A DNA stretch of 63,702 bases from Thermoflexales bacterium. GTDB lineage: Bacteria; Chloroflexota; Anaerolineae; J036; Brachytrichaceae. Positions 1 through 8,372 of this stretch are shown here, one piece after another. Under the pieces are notes generated by a model, which did no database searches, was not told the DNA's origin, and saw nothing but the letters and a program-made list of their open reading frames with translations. Position numbers and translations under genes: made by a program. The DNA lies in contig JANWUW010000077.1 of NCBI GenBank assembly GCA_025057935.1, positions 1 to 63,702 on the forward strand. The letters are read 5' to 3'. The first letter of the stretch is position 1; every line of letters starts with the position of its first letter.

Positions 1-24
1 TGTGCGCCGCTGGGATGGTGTGTG

Positions 25-1134
25 ATGGCTATCACAGAACAGGATGTCTTGAACGCGCTCTCGCGCGTAATTGAGCCAGAATTGCACCGCGACCTGGTCT
101 CGCTGAACATGGTGAAAGACGTGCAGGTGCGCGGCAACGATGTTTCCTTCAAGATCGAGCTGACTACACCCGCGTGCCCGCTCAAAGACGTGATGGAGAA
201 GGCGGCACGAGCGGAGCTGAGCAAGATCCCTGGCATCGGCAAAGTGGAGATCGGTTGGACAAGCAACGTTGCTGCCAACGCACGGATGCGCAGCGCGCTA
301 AATCTACCCATCAAGAACGTCATTGCCGTTGCCTCGGGAAAGGGCGGCGTCGGCAAGTCAACTATCGCTGTCAACATCGCCATCGCTCTGGGGCAGACTG
401 GGGCGAAGGTCGGACTACTGGACAACGATGTATACGGTCCGAACGTGCCGCTGATGGTTGGACTGCCGATGGCAGAGTTGTTGCCCGACGGACGGACAAC
501 GCCAACTGTCGCGCAGCGCAATGGGCGGCTGATCCCCGAAGAGAAATTTGGCATCAAGATCTTCAGCATCGGGTTCATCTACCCCGCCGAAGCACCGCTG
601 GTGTGGCGCGGCCCAATGCTTCACAGCGCGATTCGCCAGTTTCTACAGGACGTTGAGTGGGGCGACCTGGATTACCTGATTGTGGACATGCCACCAGGCA
701 CAGGCGACTCACAACTGTCGCTGGCGCAAACAGCGCAGGGGGTGATGGGCATCATCGTCACCACACCGCAGTTGGTCAGCATGGGCGACGCGCTGAAGGG
801 CTTAGCCGCCTTTGAGCAGCTCAAGGTGCCAATCATCGGCGTCATCGAGAACATGGGGCCGTACACTGACCCGAAGACTGGTCAGCGCGTAGCGCTGTTC
901 GGCGAGGGCGGCGGCGAGCGCTTGGCGGCGCTCAAGCAAGTGCCGTTCTTGGGCAGCGTGCCGCTTGACCCTGCGATCCGCATCGGCGGTGACAGCGGAC
1001 GCCCAGTCGTCGTTGCTTTCCCCGAGAGCGAGGCTGCGCGCGCCCTGCGCGAGATCGCCGGCAAAGTCGCGGCGCGGGTCAGCGTGCTGAACTTCCAGCA
1101 AAGCAACGTCATCCCGATCTCGATCATCGGCTAG
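25..1134 (+). CDS. mrp: Mrp/NBP35-family ATP-binding iron-sulfur carrier-like protein
   Basis: A P-loop ATPase of the Mrp/ApbC/NBP35 family, which in studied members carries Fe-S clusters to target proteins in the cytoplasm. The first ~80 residues form a MIP18/DUF59 domain with its TPACPL motif. The deviant Walker A GKGGVGKS lies at about 106-113, followed by the family signatures DNDVYGPNVP and VDMPPGTGD. The C-terminal CXXC that binds the bridging cluster in most members is absent: after IENMGPY the sequence reads TDPKTGQ. GTG at 22 and ATG at 25 are adjacent possible starts; I chose the ATG. About 370 residues is normal length. Family assignment is secure; Fe-S transfer is doubtful without the cysteines. 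Confidence 0.93.
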   Translation: MAITEQDVLNALSRVIEPELHRDLVSLNMVKDVQVRGNDVSFKIELTTPACPLKDVMEKAARAELSKIPGIGKVEIGWTSNVAANARMRSALNLPIKNVIAVASGKGGVGKSTIAVNIAIALGQTGAKVGLLDNDVYGPNVPLMVGLPMAELLPDGRTTPTVAQRNGRLIPEEKFGIKIFSIGFIYPAEAPLVWRGPMLHSAIRQFLQDVEWGDLDYLIVDMPPGTGDSQLSLAQTAQGVMGIIVTTPQLVSMGDALKGLAAFEQLKVPIIGVIENMGPYTDPKTGQRVALFGEGGGERLAALKQVPFLGSVPLDPAIRIGGDSGRPVVVAFPESEAARALREIAGKVAARVSVLNFQQSNVIPISIIG

Positions 1135-1379
1135 ATGCGCGCGCAGTCCCTCTTCGTCTGTAGCACACTGCGACGCAGTGGTGCACGTGAGGTGCTTCGC
1201 TTCCTGCCTAGGGCAGTTCACACCTTGCCTAGGGGAGGGGAGTAGAGCTCAGGGCGAGCTGCCGCGCTGCGCGCCATGTGTCAGAGTCTAGACGCTCATC
1301 TTGAGGGAGTGGACGCTGGTGATTGGTTCGCGCGTTTAAACAGTGCGCTGCGCGCCTCAGTCGTTTGACTGCGCTCGTC

Positions 1380-2639
1380 ATGTCTGAACTCGCAACTAAA
1401 GAACCCTCCATCTTCGATGCTCCCGAATGGACTGGCGCGCCCTCCGAACCGCCGCTGCCGCCGCCTTCTGCGCCGCGCTTAGTCGGGGTGCGCTTCCAAC
1501 CTGTTGGCAAGATTTATCACTACCTTGCCGACGGCTTCGACGACCTGAAGGTCGGCGACTGGGTCATCGTGGACACAGCACGAGGCAAGCAGATGGCGCA
1601 GGTGGCGACGCTCAAGCCTCCCAAAGACCCTCAAGCAAATTACAAGCGCATCGAGCGCCGAGCTACTGGGCGCGATATGGCAATGCGCCACTACTACCAG
1701 CAGAAAGAGCTAGAGGCGATGATCGCCTGCCGCGCGGAAAGCGCGGCGCTCAAGCTGCCAATCAAGATCGTCCGCGCCGAATACAGTTTCGATGGTCAGA
1801 CGCTGACGTTCCTGTTTTCGACCGACCAAGAGGAGCGCGTCGAGGTCAGTGCGCTGCGCGAGGCGATGAGCCGCTTGTACCGCGCGCGTATCGAGCTGCG
1901 CCAGATCAGCCCTCGGGAGGTCGCCAAGATCCTCGGCGGCATGGGGGCGTGCGGCATTGAGGAACGCTGCTGCTCGCGCTTCCTCACCGAATTTAGCCCG
2001 ATCACGATCAAACATGCCAAGGAACAGAACCTGAGCCTAAACCCTCAGGACATTACTGGGATGTGCGGGCGGCTGCGCTGCTGCTTGATCTATGAATACG
2101 AGCAATATGTCGAGGCGCGGCGACATCTGCCTAAGCTAAAGTCAATCATCGGCACGCCGATGGGGCCGGGCAAGGTTGTCGAAATCCTGCACTTGCGCGA
2201 CTCGGTCAAGGTGCGCTTCGGCGAAGGTCAGGACGCCCGTGAAGTCGTCTTCCACCGCGAGCAACTTGTCCCCCTAGAGGAGTTGCAGCGCCTGCAAGAG
2301 AAAGCACTGAGTGGCACGTGTGACCGCCACGAGAACGGCGAGTGCGATTGCGGACGCAAGAGCACTCCCCAACCGACGGACGCCGTCGCGCAGCTTTCCT
2401 CCGCTGCGGCTGACCTCACTCCCCAGGCTGCCAGTGTGCCTTCCGCTGAAAGCGAACCCGCCAAGCGCAAGAAGAAGCGCCGCCGCAAAGCGCGCAGCGC
2501 CACCGACCTCGGGCGCTCAGACAAGACGAAGCCTACACCCAGCGCGCAAGCACAGCCAGCTCAGCCTCAGCCAGCCGCGAAGAAGCGCAAGCCGCTGAAG
2601 AAGCGCAAGAAGGGGAGTGGGTCAAGTGGCGAGCAGTGA
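1380..2639 (+). CDS. PSP1 domain protein, RicT/YaaT-like
   Basis: A 419-residue PSP1-family protein related to RicT (YaaT) of Bacillus, a member of the Fe-S-containing RicA/F/T complex that affects RNA processing. The middle carries the conserved cysteine segments GACGIEERCCSRF and GMCGRLRCCL, and the N-terminus the typical VGVRFQPVGKIYHY. The last ~100 residues are a low-complexity Lys/Arg/Ala/Pro tail (KRKKKRRRK repeats), probably disordered and nucleic-acid binding. The start was placed at MSELATK because the open frame before it (from 1323) has no family-like sequence. The 3' end overlaps the next gene, suggesting translational coupling. Function beyond the family is inferred. Confidence 0.88.
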   Translation: MSELATKEPSIFDAPEWTGAPSEPPLPPPSAPRLVGVRFQPVGKIYHYLADGFDDLKVGDWVIVDTARGKQMAQVATLKPPKDPQANYKRIERRATGRDMAMRHYYQQKELEAMIACRAESAALKLPIKIVRAEYSFDGQTLTFLFSTDQEERVEVSALREAMSRLYRARIELRQISPREVAKILGGMGACGIEERCCSRFLTEFSPITIKHAKEQNLSLNPQDITGMCGRLRCCLIYEYEQYVEARRHLPKLKSIIGTPMGPGKVVEILHLRDSVKVRFGEGQDAREVVFHREQLVPLEELQRLQEKALSGTCDRHENGECDCGRKSTPQPTDAVAQLSSAAADLTPQAASVPSAESEPAKRKKKRRRKARSATDLGRSDKTKPTPSAQAQPAQPQPAAKKRKPLKKRKKGSGSSGEQ

Positions 2640-4098
2640 AGGGCGAGCAGGCGCAGGATGGCGAGTCAGCATCATTGTGCTGCTCGCTTTCGCTTTGCGC
2701 CTCGCCAACATCACTGGGGAGAGCCTCTGGCGCGATGAAGTGGACTCGATCCGATTCGCGCTGCAACCGCTTAGCGCGCTGGTCACGACCTTCAGCGCAG
2801 TGGGGTTCAACGGCCCGCTGTACCACCTGTTGCTGCGCGGTTGGTTCGCGCTCGTCGGTGTCAGCGACTTCACGCTGCGATACCTGTCGGTGTTGTTTGG
2901 CACAGGGCTGGTCGTGCTGGCTTATGCGTTCGGATACCGCGTGTTCAGTCCTAGTGCTGGGTGGTGGGGCGCCTGGCTTACAGCGTCGTCGCCGGTGTTG
3001 ATCTGGTATGCCGGCGAGGGCAAGATGTACTCGGTGCAGCCTGCCCTATTGGCGCTAGGGTTCTACGCGCTTGTGCGCGCGGCGCAGCGTCGAGCGTGGC
3101 GATGGTGGGGTGCGTTTGTGTTTGCGACAAGCGCGAGTTTCTATCTCCACTTACTCTCGCCGCTGGCGCTGATCGTCGTTCTTGCTTTTTGTGCGGCGTC
3201 GGTCGTCCTGCTGCGTCAGCAGTGGCATCGTGTAGCTGTGGCGCTCGCGGCGCTGACAGTGCCCTACTTGCCTTTGCTTGCTTGGCAACTCCCATCCTTC
3301 CTTGCGGGGGTGGGCAGCGCGCTCCCACGTTACGCGCCTGAGGTCGCCTTGGGCACGCTGATCAACAACTGGTCATTTGGACTTGACCCTCATGCCCCTC
3401 TGCCGCCGAGTGCGTCCCCTGAGCTGGGTCGCGCCCTGCGTGCGGGCGTGCTCGCGCTGGGCTTCCTCGGGCTAGCGTATGGGCTGTGGCGACGACGCAG
3501 CCGGCTGGGATTCGCTGTTCTAGGCTGGGCGGTTCTGCCGCCTGCGGCTTTGGTGCTGCTCTCGCTACAGGTGCCGCTCTTCCTGCCGCGCTACGTCTTG
3601 TGGAGCGCAACAGGGTTTTACTTGCTACTCGGCAATGGAATCGCTGTGCTTCGTCCGCCTCTGCGCGGCGCATTGGTGGGCTTGCTCAGCGCAGTCAGCG
3701 TTGCTGGGGTGGTTGCCCAAGTTGTGCACCCAATTCGCCCTGATCTGCGCGGTGCGGTCGAGCACGTGCTTCACCGCGCGCGCCCAGGTGATGCTGTCGT
3801 TCTGTTAATCCCATACGCCAAGCACAGCTTCACCTACTATGCCGACCGACTTGGCACAGACGCGCACAGCTTGCGGATGATCGAGGCGCCATTCACTAAC
3901 CGCGGCGACCCGCCTGAGCAAATCTACGCTCGATTGCGCGCTCTGCTGAGCAACGCAGAGCGGATTTGGTTCTTCGAGACTGAGCCAGCGCTATGGGACG
4001 CGCGCGGGCTGACCGCAGCTTGGCTTGAGCAGAATTGGGTCAAGCTAGAACAGCAGGCGTTTCGCGGAGTGCGGATTGCGCTTTACGTCCTGCGCTAG
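2626..4098 (+). CDS. Multi-pass membrane glycosyltransferase, GT39/ArnT-like
   Basis: A ~490-residue integral membrane protein with about ten hydrophobic helices and the GT-C luminal motif GESLWRDEVDS near residue 30, as in dolichol- or undecaprenyl-phosphate-sugar-dependent transferases (ArnT, PMT, GT39). It likely glycosylates a lipid or protein on the outer face of the membrane. The soluble C-terminal ~120 residues (from HVLHRARPGD) look like the usual extracytoplasmic domain. GTG at 2626 is favoured over GTG at 2617 because AAGGGGAG sits 9 nt upstream. It starts inside the 3' end of the RicT-like gene, so the two are probably cotranslated. Substrate unknown. Confidence 0.8.
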   Translation: MASSEGRAGAGWRVSIIVLLAFALRLANITGESLWRDEVDSIRFALQPLSALVTTFSAVGFNGPLYHLLLRGWFALVGVSDFTLRYLSVLFGTGLVVLAYAFGYRVFSPSAGWWGAWLTASSPVLIWYAGEGKMYSVQPALLALGFYALVRAAQRRAWRWWGAFVFATSASFYLHLLSPLALIVVLAFCAASVVLLRQQWHRVAVALAALTVPYLPLLAWQLPSFLAGVGSALPRYAPEVALGTLINNWSFGLDPHAPLPPSASPELGRALRAGVLALGFLGLAYGLWRRRSRLGFAVLGWAVLPPAALVLLSLQVPLFLPRYVLWSATGFYLLLGNGIAVLRPPLRGALVGLLSAVSVAGVVAQVVHPIRPDLRGAVEHVLHRARPGDAVVLLIPYAKHSFTYYADRLGTDAHSLRMIEAPFTNRGDPPEQIYARLRALLSNAERIWFFETEPALWDARGLTAAWLEQNWVKLEQQAFRGVRIALYVLR

Positions 4099-4121
4099 GC
4101 GCACCTAATTCGCCCCGATGG

Positions 4122-5408
4122 TCACTCGCCCGTGCAATCTTCAAACAGCAAGCGCTGAGCAGAGACCTGGGTGTCGAGCAACACATCAGGGATGTTTTCC
4201 TGCTCGCTCAAGGCGCGACGAAGCGCGGCGGCAAGTTGGTCGCGGACGCAAGACCAGCCGCTGACCATCGGTTCAGGACGCGCCGCAGGTCCGAGCTGCT
4301 GGAACAACGCATGGCGCAAAGCGCGCAGCGTGTTTGGCTCGCCTTGCAACCGCTCCAGCGCTGAGGTGCGCGCAGGCAACTCACCTGTTCCCTCAGCGTA
4401 GAGCGTCGTCTGCTCGGTCTCCAATAGCCAGCGCACGGCGCGCCAAGCTGCCTCGACCCGCTCTCTGGGCTTAGCTGGGATCACCCACAGCGGCGCTTGG
4501 CTCGGCGTTGCTTGGGCTTGACCTTGCTGGGAAGGGAGCAATGCCGTTGCAAGATCAAACTTTGCTTGCGACTGTATCTCGCGCCAAGCGGCGTCCAAAT
4601 CAGTGTTCCAGAGCAGCACGAAAAGCACACGTCCGCTGGCGAACTCGCTGACCGCGCGCGCTTGCGAGAGCGTGCGGTAAGCCTGACCTGTGCGAACTGC
4701 CTCGAGCAAGAATTGCAGCATCGTGCTGACAGGCGCAGCTCCGACCTGCACGCCGTCGCTGCTGTAAAGCTGCGCGCCGTGTGCGAGCGCCCAAGCCTCA
4801 AAAGTCATACTGTCTGAGGCGACCGCAAAGCAGGCTGTGCCCAAGTTGACGCTCGCGAGCCTCGCGCAGGCTTTGCCCAGCGCGTCCAGGTCGCTTGGCA
4901 GACTTGTCAGGTCGTTTGCTCGCAGCAAATTCTGGTTGATCAACACTGCTTGCGCCCGTCCGCCCTGAGGAATGCCGAACAACCGCCCACGCGCATCGCG
5001 CCCTGCTTGCAGCACAAATGGGAACAGGTCTTGACGGTCTTCCGCGGACCAGCCCAGGGTAGGGTCGCTGTTGTTGACCAGCCCGTCCAAGTTGGTAAGC
5101 GCGCCGCGCTGAACGTAGAGCGAGGCTTGGTCTGGCTCAACCAAGGCTAAGTCGGGCAGACGACCGCCTACAGCGCCTTCCAGCATCGCTTGGTGTTGTT
5201 GCATGGGTGAGCGGCGCTCTGGAACGATGATCAGCCCGTGTGGATTTACAGCGTTCCAGCGGTCAATCAGCGCTTCGAGCACCTGCGCGCGCTTGTTGTC
5301 CAGGCTGTGCCAAAGTACCAGCACGCGCGATGGGGACGCACAGGCAATCACAGCGAGCGCCAGAACGATGCCCAGGGCGGTTCTGATGCAACGTGCAACG
5401 GCGCTCAC
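4122..5408 (-). CDS. Extracellular solute-binding lipoprotein (sugar ABC transporter type)
   Basis: A 428-residue family 1 solute-binding protein. The N-terminus has a lipoprotein signal peptide (hydrophobic stretch ending LAVIAC, lipobox Cys near residue 23), followed by VLVLWHSLDNKRAQVLEALIDRW, typical of carbohydrate-binding proteins that load ABC importers. The start is GTG (codon at 5406-5408) with GAGG about 6 nt upstream. No permease or ATPase gene is adjacent, so this is an orphan receptor here. The C-terminus runs to within about 25 bases of the convergent glycosyltransferase gene. Ligand cannot be told from sequence. Confidence 0.85.
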   Translation of the reverse strand: MSAVARCIRTALGIVLALAVIACASPSRVLVLWHSLDNKRAQVLEALIDRWNAVNPHGLIIVPERRSPMQQHQAMLEGAVGGRLPDLALVEPDQASLYVQRGALTNLDGLVNNSDPTLGWSAEDRQDLFPFVLQAGRDARGRLFGIPQGGRAQAVLINQNLLRANDLTSLPSDLDALGKACARLASVNLGTACFAVASDSMTFEAWALAHGAQLYSSDGVQVGAAPVSTMLQFLLEAVRTGQAYRTLSQARAVSEFASGRVLFVLLWNTDLDAAWREIQSQAKFDLATALLPSQQGQAQATPSQAPLWVIPAKPRERVEAAWRAVRWLLETEQTTLYAEGTGELPARTSALERLQGEPNTLRALRHALFQQLGPAARPEPMVSGWSCVRDQLAAALRRALSEQENIPDVLLDTQVSAQRLLFEDCTGE

Positions 5409-5475
5409 GCTGAACCTCTATTGAAAAGGACAGGGCAGCACGCCATATCTGGTCTAGACGCAGCCACGCGGCTGA

Positions 5476-6342
5476 TCACCTTTGCGCGATCGGCACAGCC
5501 GAGAACAGTCCCTTCTCGTTGCGCTCTAGACATCCTACGGGCATGGTTGTGTCGTGCGAGTTCACCACAAGCGCGCGGTGCTGATGCAGCCAGGGCTGCC
5601 AGTGTCGCTTTGTCTCAATTGTGAGCATCGGCAGCACGTCGTAAGCCGTCACCCAGGGCAGCCGAACGAGATGGATCATGTATGGCGCGAGATCACCCGT
5701 GAGGAAGCAGGGCTGCTCAGCAGCGTTGTCCTCGATAACGACTGACTGATGCCCAGCCGTGTGCCCGGGGGTCGGCACGACGCGCACTTGGGGCGAGACT
5801 TGAGCCTCCCCATCGAGCAGCACCAGGACGCCGTGCTCGAAGAGCGGCACAAAGTTGTCCGCGAAGTAGGTGTTGCGCGTGCGCTCGTTTGGGTGGATCG
5901 CGTCCTCGAACTCGGTGCGCTGCACAAGATAACGTGCCCTGGGGAAGGTTGGCACAGGGCGACCGTTCTCTAGTCGTGTTGCCCATCCAGAGTGATCGCC
6001 GTGCAGATGCGTGAGAATGACTAGATCAATGTCCTCTGGGGCAAGGTCGAGGCGGGCGAGGTCGTCCAGCAGCGTGCCGTTGGGGCGGCGCACATCGTAT
6101 TGCGTTGCGATCAGGTCGTTAGGCTTGTCACCGACGCCGCAGTCCACCAAGATGCGCTTACCGTTCGCCTCAATCAAGGCGCAGCGCAGCGCTTGTGGGA
6201 CGAGGTTGTGCTCATCCGGGGGCAAGAGCTTAACCCATTTGGCGCGCCCGACCAGACCGAATGTGCCTCCACCGTCCCAGTACGAAACACCATCGCTGAG
6301 TAGGTACACATGCGTGTTGCCGAGGGAGAGGTGTGCCTCCAT
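5476..6342 (-). CDS. MBL-fold metallohydrolase, N-acyl homoserine lactonase-like
   Basis: A 288-residue metallo-beta-lactamase fold enzyme. The metal-binding signature THLHGDHSGW (HxHxDH) lies near residue 110, with further conserved residues in VPTPGHTAGHQSV and FLTGDLAPY, the arrangement of the AHL-lactonase/quorum-quenching-like branch that binds two metals. It has no signal peptide, so it is cytoplasmic. Many homologues act on esters or lactones other than AHLs, so the substrate is open. It stands alone, with its own upstream region of about 225 bases shared divergently with the ATP synthase cluster. Confidence 0.85.
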   Translation of the reverse strand: MEAHLSLGNTHVYLLSDGVSYWDGGGTFGLVGRAKWVKLLPPDEHNLVPQALRCALIEANGKRILVDCGVGDKPNDLIATQYDVRRPNGTLLDDLARLDLAPEDIDLVILTHLHGDHSGWATRLENGRPVPTFPRARYLVQRTEFEDAIHPNERTRNTYFADNFVPLFEHGVLVLLDGEAQVSPQVRVVPTPGHTAGHQSVVIEDNAAEQPCFLTGDLAPYMIHLVRLPWVTAYDVLPMLTIETKRHWQPWLHQHRALVVNSHDTTMPVGCLERNEKGLFSAVPIAQR

Positions 6343-6551
6343 GGGTCGCAGCGGGTGTAATCATACTTGTAGGCTTGCGCACGGGGACGCAGGCGCTGCG
6401 TGCGCCGAAGTGGAGATAGCTGTCTGCACGCGATAGGCACACGCCTTAAGGCGGCGCTGCCAGGATGCAGCGAGGCTGAGCCAATGAGTCGCACCTCAAC
6501 CGCGGGCTTGGAATACACCCTTAATGCTCAGGATGAGCATTAGCGGCATGA

Positions 6552-6557
6552 TAGAAT
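6552..6557 (+). promoter_or_regulatory. Predicted -10 box (TAGAAT), leaderless start of the F0 operon
   Basis: TAGAAT ends exactly 10 nt before the ATG at 6568, with no Shine-Dalgarno between. Transcription from this box would begin at or next to the start codon, giving a leaderless mRNA. No convincing -35 hexamer is visible 16-18 nt upstream. The same arrangement recurs at many other operon starts in this window. Confidence 0.65.
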
Positions 6558-6567
6558 CGCGGCGCTC

Positions 6568-6909
6568 ATGCAGAGCCAGAAGCAGGAGTCGCCTTTGGTG
6601 ATTTTCATCAGAGCCTTCCCGCCACAGGTCATCGGCGTGATGGTTGTCCAAATTGCCCTTATCAATGGCGCTCTCATGCTCGGTGGGGTCCTCCTCGGCA
6701 TGAGCCTGGATGCCCAGTTAGGCACGCGCCCGCTGCTGACGGTGGCGCTGCCGCTGGTTGGCGCGGTGTTCTCGCTGCTCGTCGCCTACCGCGTCGGCAT
6801 TGCGACCGTGGTCAAAGCGCGCAAGGCGTACCTGGCGTGGGTGGAGTCCAAACAGCGCGGTGCTGCGCCGATGGAGGCAGCCTCTGCGCCGCAACTAGAC
6901 GCACACTGA
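6568..6909 (+). CDS. AtpI/AtpZ-like small membrane protein of the ATP synthase operon
   Basis: A 113-residue membrane protein directly upstream of atpB. Two or three hydrophobic helices are visible: residues about 20-45 (IGVMVVQIALINGALMLGGV) and 55-80 (LLTVALPLVGAVFSLLVAY), followed by a basic cytoplasmic tail. AtpI/AtpZ proteins at this position assist c-ring assembly or Mg2+ supply to ATP synthase; identification rests on size, topology and position because these proteins diverge quickly. It is the first gene of the operon and appears to be translated from a leaderless mRNA. Confidence 0.7.
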   Translation: MQSQKQESPLVIFIRAFPPQVIGVMVVQIALINGALMLGGVLLGMSLDAQLGTRPLLTVALPLVGAVFSLLVAYRVGIATVVKARKAYLAWVESKQRGAAPMEAASAPQLDAH

Positions 6910-6927
6910 GACACAGGTTTTGGCGAC

Positions 6928-8034
6928 ATGAGAAAGGGTTTGCAGTTCCTTGCTCTGCTGATCGGGTCTTTGCTTGTCGGCATCCTCTTGAGCAGCTTCA
7001 CGTTGACGATCAATGGGATCGCCGTGCCATTCAAGACGTTCATCCCAAACGTTGTTGTTCCCTCTGAGCCTCTCGGGCCGGACTGGCTGCACAACACGCT
7101 GCTGACGACGCTGATTGTGGATGCGGTGATCATCGTGCTGGCGCTGCTCGGCGCAGCGGGGCTGCGCAACACGTTGACGGGCACGAACTGGTTTGCGCGC
7201 GCCTGGGAGACGTTTGTGGAGTTTCTCTACAACAACTACATGGTGCCGACGCTCGGCTCGCGCGCGAAGGTCGTCGCCCCAATCGCAATTACCGCATTTA
7301 CCTTTATCATGGTCGCGGGCTTCTTCGAGCTGTTGCCTGGACATGAGTCCATCGGCAAGATCGAGTCCGCGCCGCCTGGCTTTCGCGGCTTCTGTGCGGT
7401 CAAGACAGGTGGGGTGTGGCTGATCACAGGGCATGAAGTTGACCCAGAAAAGGGTTTCAAGGAGTCCTGCGGCTATTCGCTTGAGCAGGCGCAGGGCAAG
7501 ACCGCATCTAGCCTAGCAGAGCCCGTTGCGGCGCTGAGCAGCGACGCACAGGCAGCCCCTGCGCTCGCGGGTGGTGACCCAAACAAGGGCGCAGCGCTGA
7601 TCCCGGCGCTGCGCCGACCGACCTCCTCGCTCAGCACTACGCTGGCGTTGGCGGTGATCGCCTTCTTGTTCATCGAGATCCAGGGCATCCGCGCTAACGG
7701 CGTTCACTACTTCGAGCGATTCATCCAGGTTGGCGCTTGGCGGCGCGCCCGCCAAGGGATGATGCAGGGCTTGATCGGTTACATTCAATCTGGGCTGGTT
7801 GGTCCGCTCGAACTGATCTCAGAGTTCATCCGCATCGTTACTTTCGCCTTCCGACTTTTCGGCGCGATGTTTGCGGGCACGGTGTTGGTGTTCGTGATGA
7901 CCTCGATCTTGCCAACACTGCTGCCAACCGTGTTCTATGCGCTGGAGTTCGCCATCGCTGTCATTCAGGCGTTCGTGTTCATGATGCTGGTCACAGTGTT
8001 CACCTCGCTCGCTGTCGCGCATGGGGAGCACTGA
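6928..8034 (+). CDS. atpB: F0F1 ATP synthase subunit a with a long extra loop
   Basis: Subunit a forms the proton half-channels of F0 against the c-ring. The C-terminal half has the diagnostic FAFRLFGAMFAG with the essential Arg near residue 311, and the segment RRPTSSLSTTLALAV (about 229-243) matches the conserved PTADLNTTLALA region. Length is 368 residues, well above the usual 230-300. The surplus is a hydrophilic insert at about 140-230, between FELLPG and the PTSSL motif, containing two cysteines (about 156 and 181) and an Ala/Ser/Gly-rich stretch. It starts 18 nt after the AtpI-like gene and is followed by the c subunit gene. Confidence 0.95.
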   Translation: MRKGLQFLALLIGSLLVGILLSSFTLTINGIAVPFKTFIPNVVVPSEPLGPDWLHNTLLTTLIVDAVIIVLALLGAAGLRNTLTGTNWFARAWETFVEFLYNNYMVPTLGSRAKVVAPIAITAFTFIMVAGFFELLPGHESIGKIESAPPGFRGFCAVKTGGVWLITGHEVDPEKGFKESCGYSLEQAQGKTASSLAEPVAALSSDAQAAPALAGGDPNKGAALIPALRRPTSSLSTTLALAVIAFLFIEIQGIRANGVHYFERFIQVGAWRRARQGMMQGLIGYIQSGLVGPLELISEFIRIVTFAFRLFGAMFAGTVLVFVMTSILPTLLPTVFYALEFAIAVIQAFVFMMLVTVFTSLAVAHGEH

Positions 8035-8104
8035 GCACCTAAACACCACAGACAAACCTTATCTTCTCAGTTAATCGCACACGCACTGCAAGGAGTAAAC
8101 GGAA

Positions 8105-8353
8105 ATGGATCAGGAAGCAGCACTCGTGTTGGGCAAGGCGATCGGCGCCGGCATCGCTGGCGGCGCAGGCATGATCGGTCCTGGCATCGGCATTGGTCTT
8201 GCTGGGTTGGGCGCGTTGATCTCGATCGGGCGCAACCCAGAGGTCACTTCCACCCTGCAGACCTACATGATCCTCGTGATCGCGTTCGCCGAAGCACTCG
8301 CCATCTTCGCGTTGGTGATCTCGTTCTTGCTGCTGTTTGCGTTCCAAGGCTGA
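8105..8353 (+). CDS. atpE: F0F1 ATP synthase subunit c
   Basis: An 82-residue hairpin of two membrane helices that assembles into the rotating c-ring. The glycine-rich first helix (AIGAGIAGGAGMIGPGIGIG), the polar loop with RNPEV, and the ion-binding Glu in FAEALAIFALVI of helix two are all present. The Gln and Glu-Ser/Thr residues characteristic of Na+-binding c subunits are not seen, so a proton ring is expected. A good Shine-Dalgarno (AAGGAG, about 10 nt before ATG) precedes it, in contrast to the first gene of the operon. Confidence 0.96.
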   Translation: MDQEAALVLGKAIGAGIAGGAGMIGPGIGIGLAGLGALISIGRNPEVTSTLQTYMILVIAFAEALAIFALVISFLLLFAFQG

Positions 8354-8372
8354 GGGTCAGGAGGCGAAAACC

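Noticed and set aside
1135-1379. Possible gene or terminator between mrp and the PSP1 gene
   Set aside because: The only hairpin (CACTGC/GCAGTG at 1166-1180) is short and has no T run; the minus-strand frames have no coding character.
8105-8353. Sodium-dependent ATP synthase
   Set aside because: The c subunit lacks the Gln in helix one and the Glu-Ser/Thr motif of Na+ rings; AEAL fits a proton ring.
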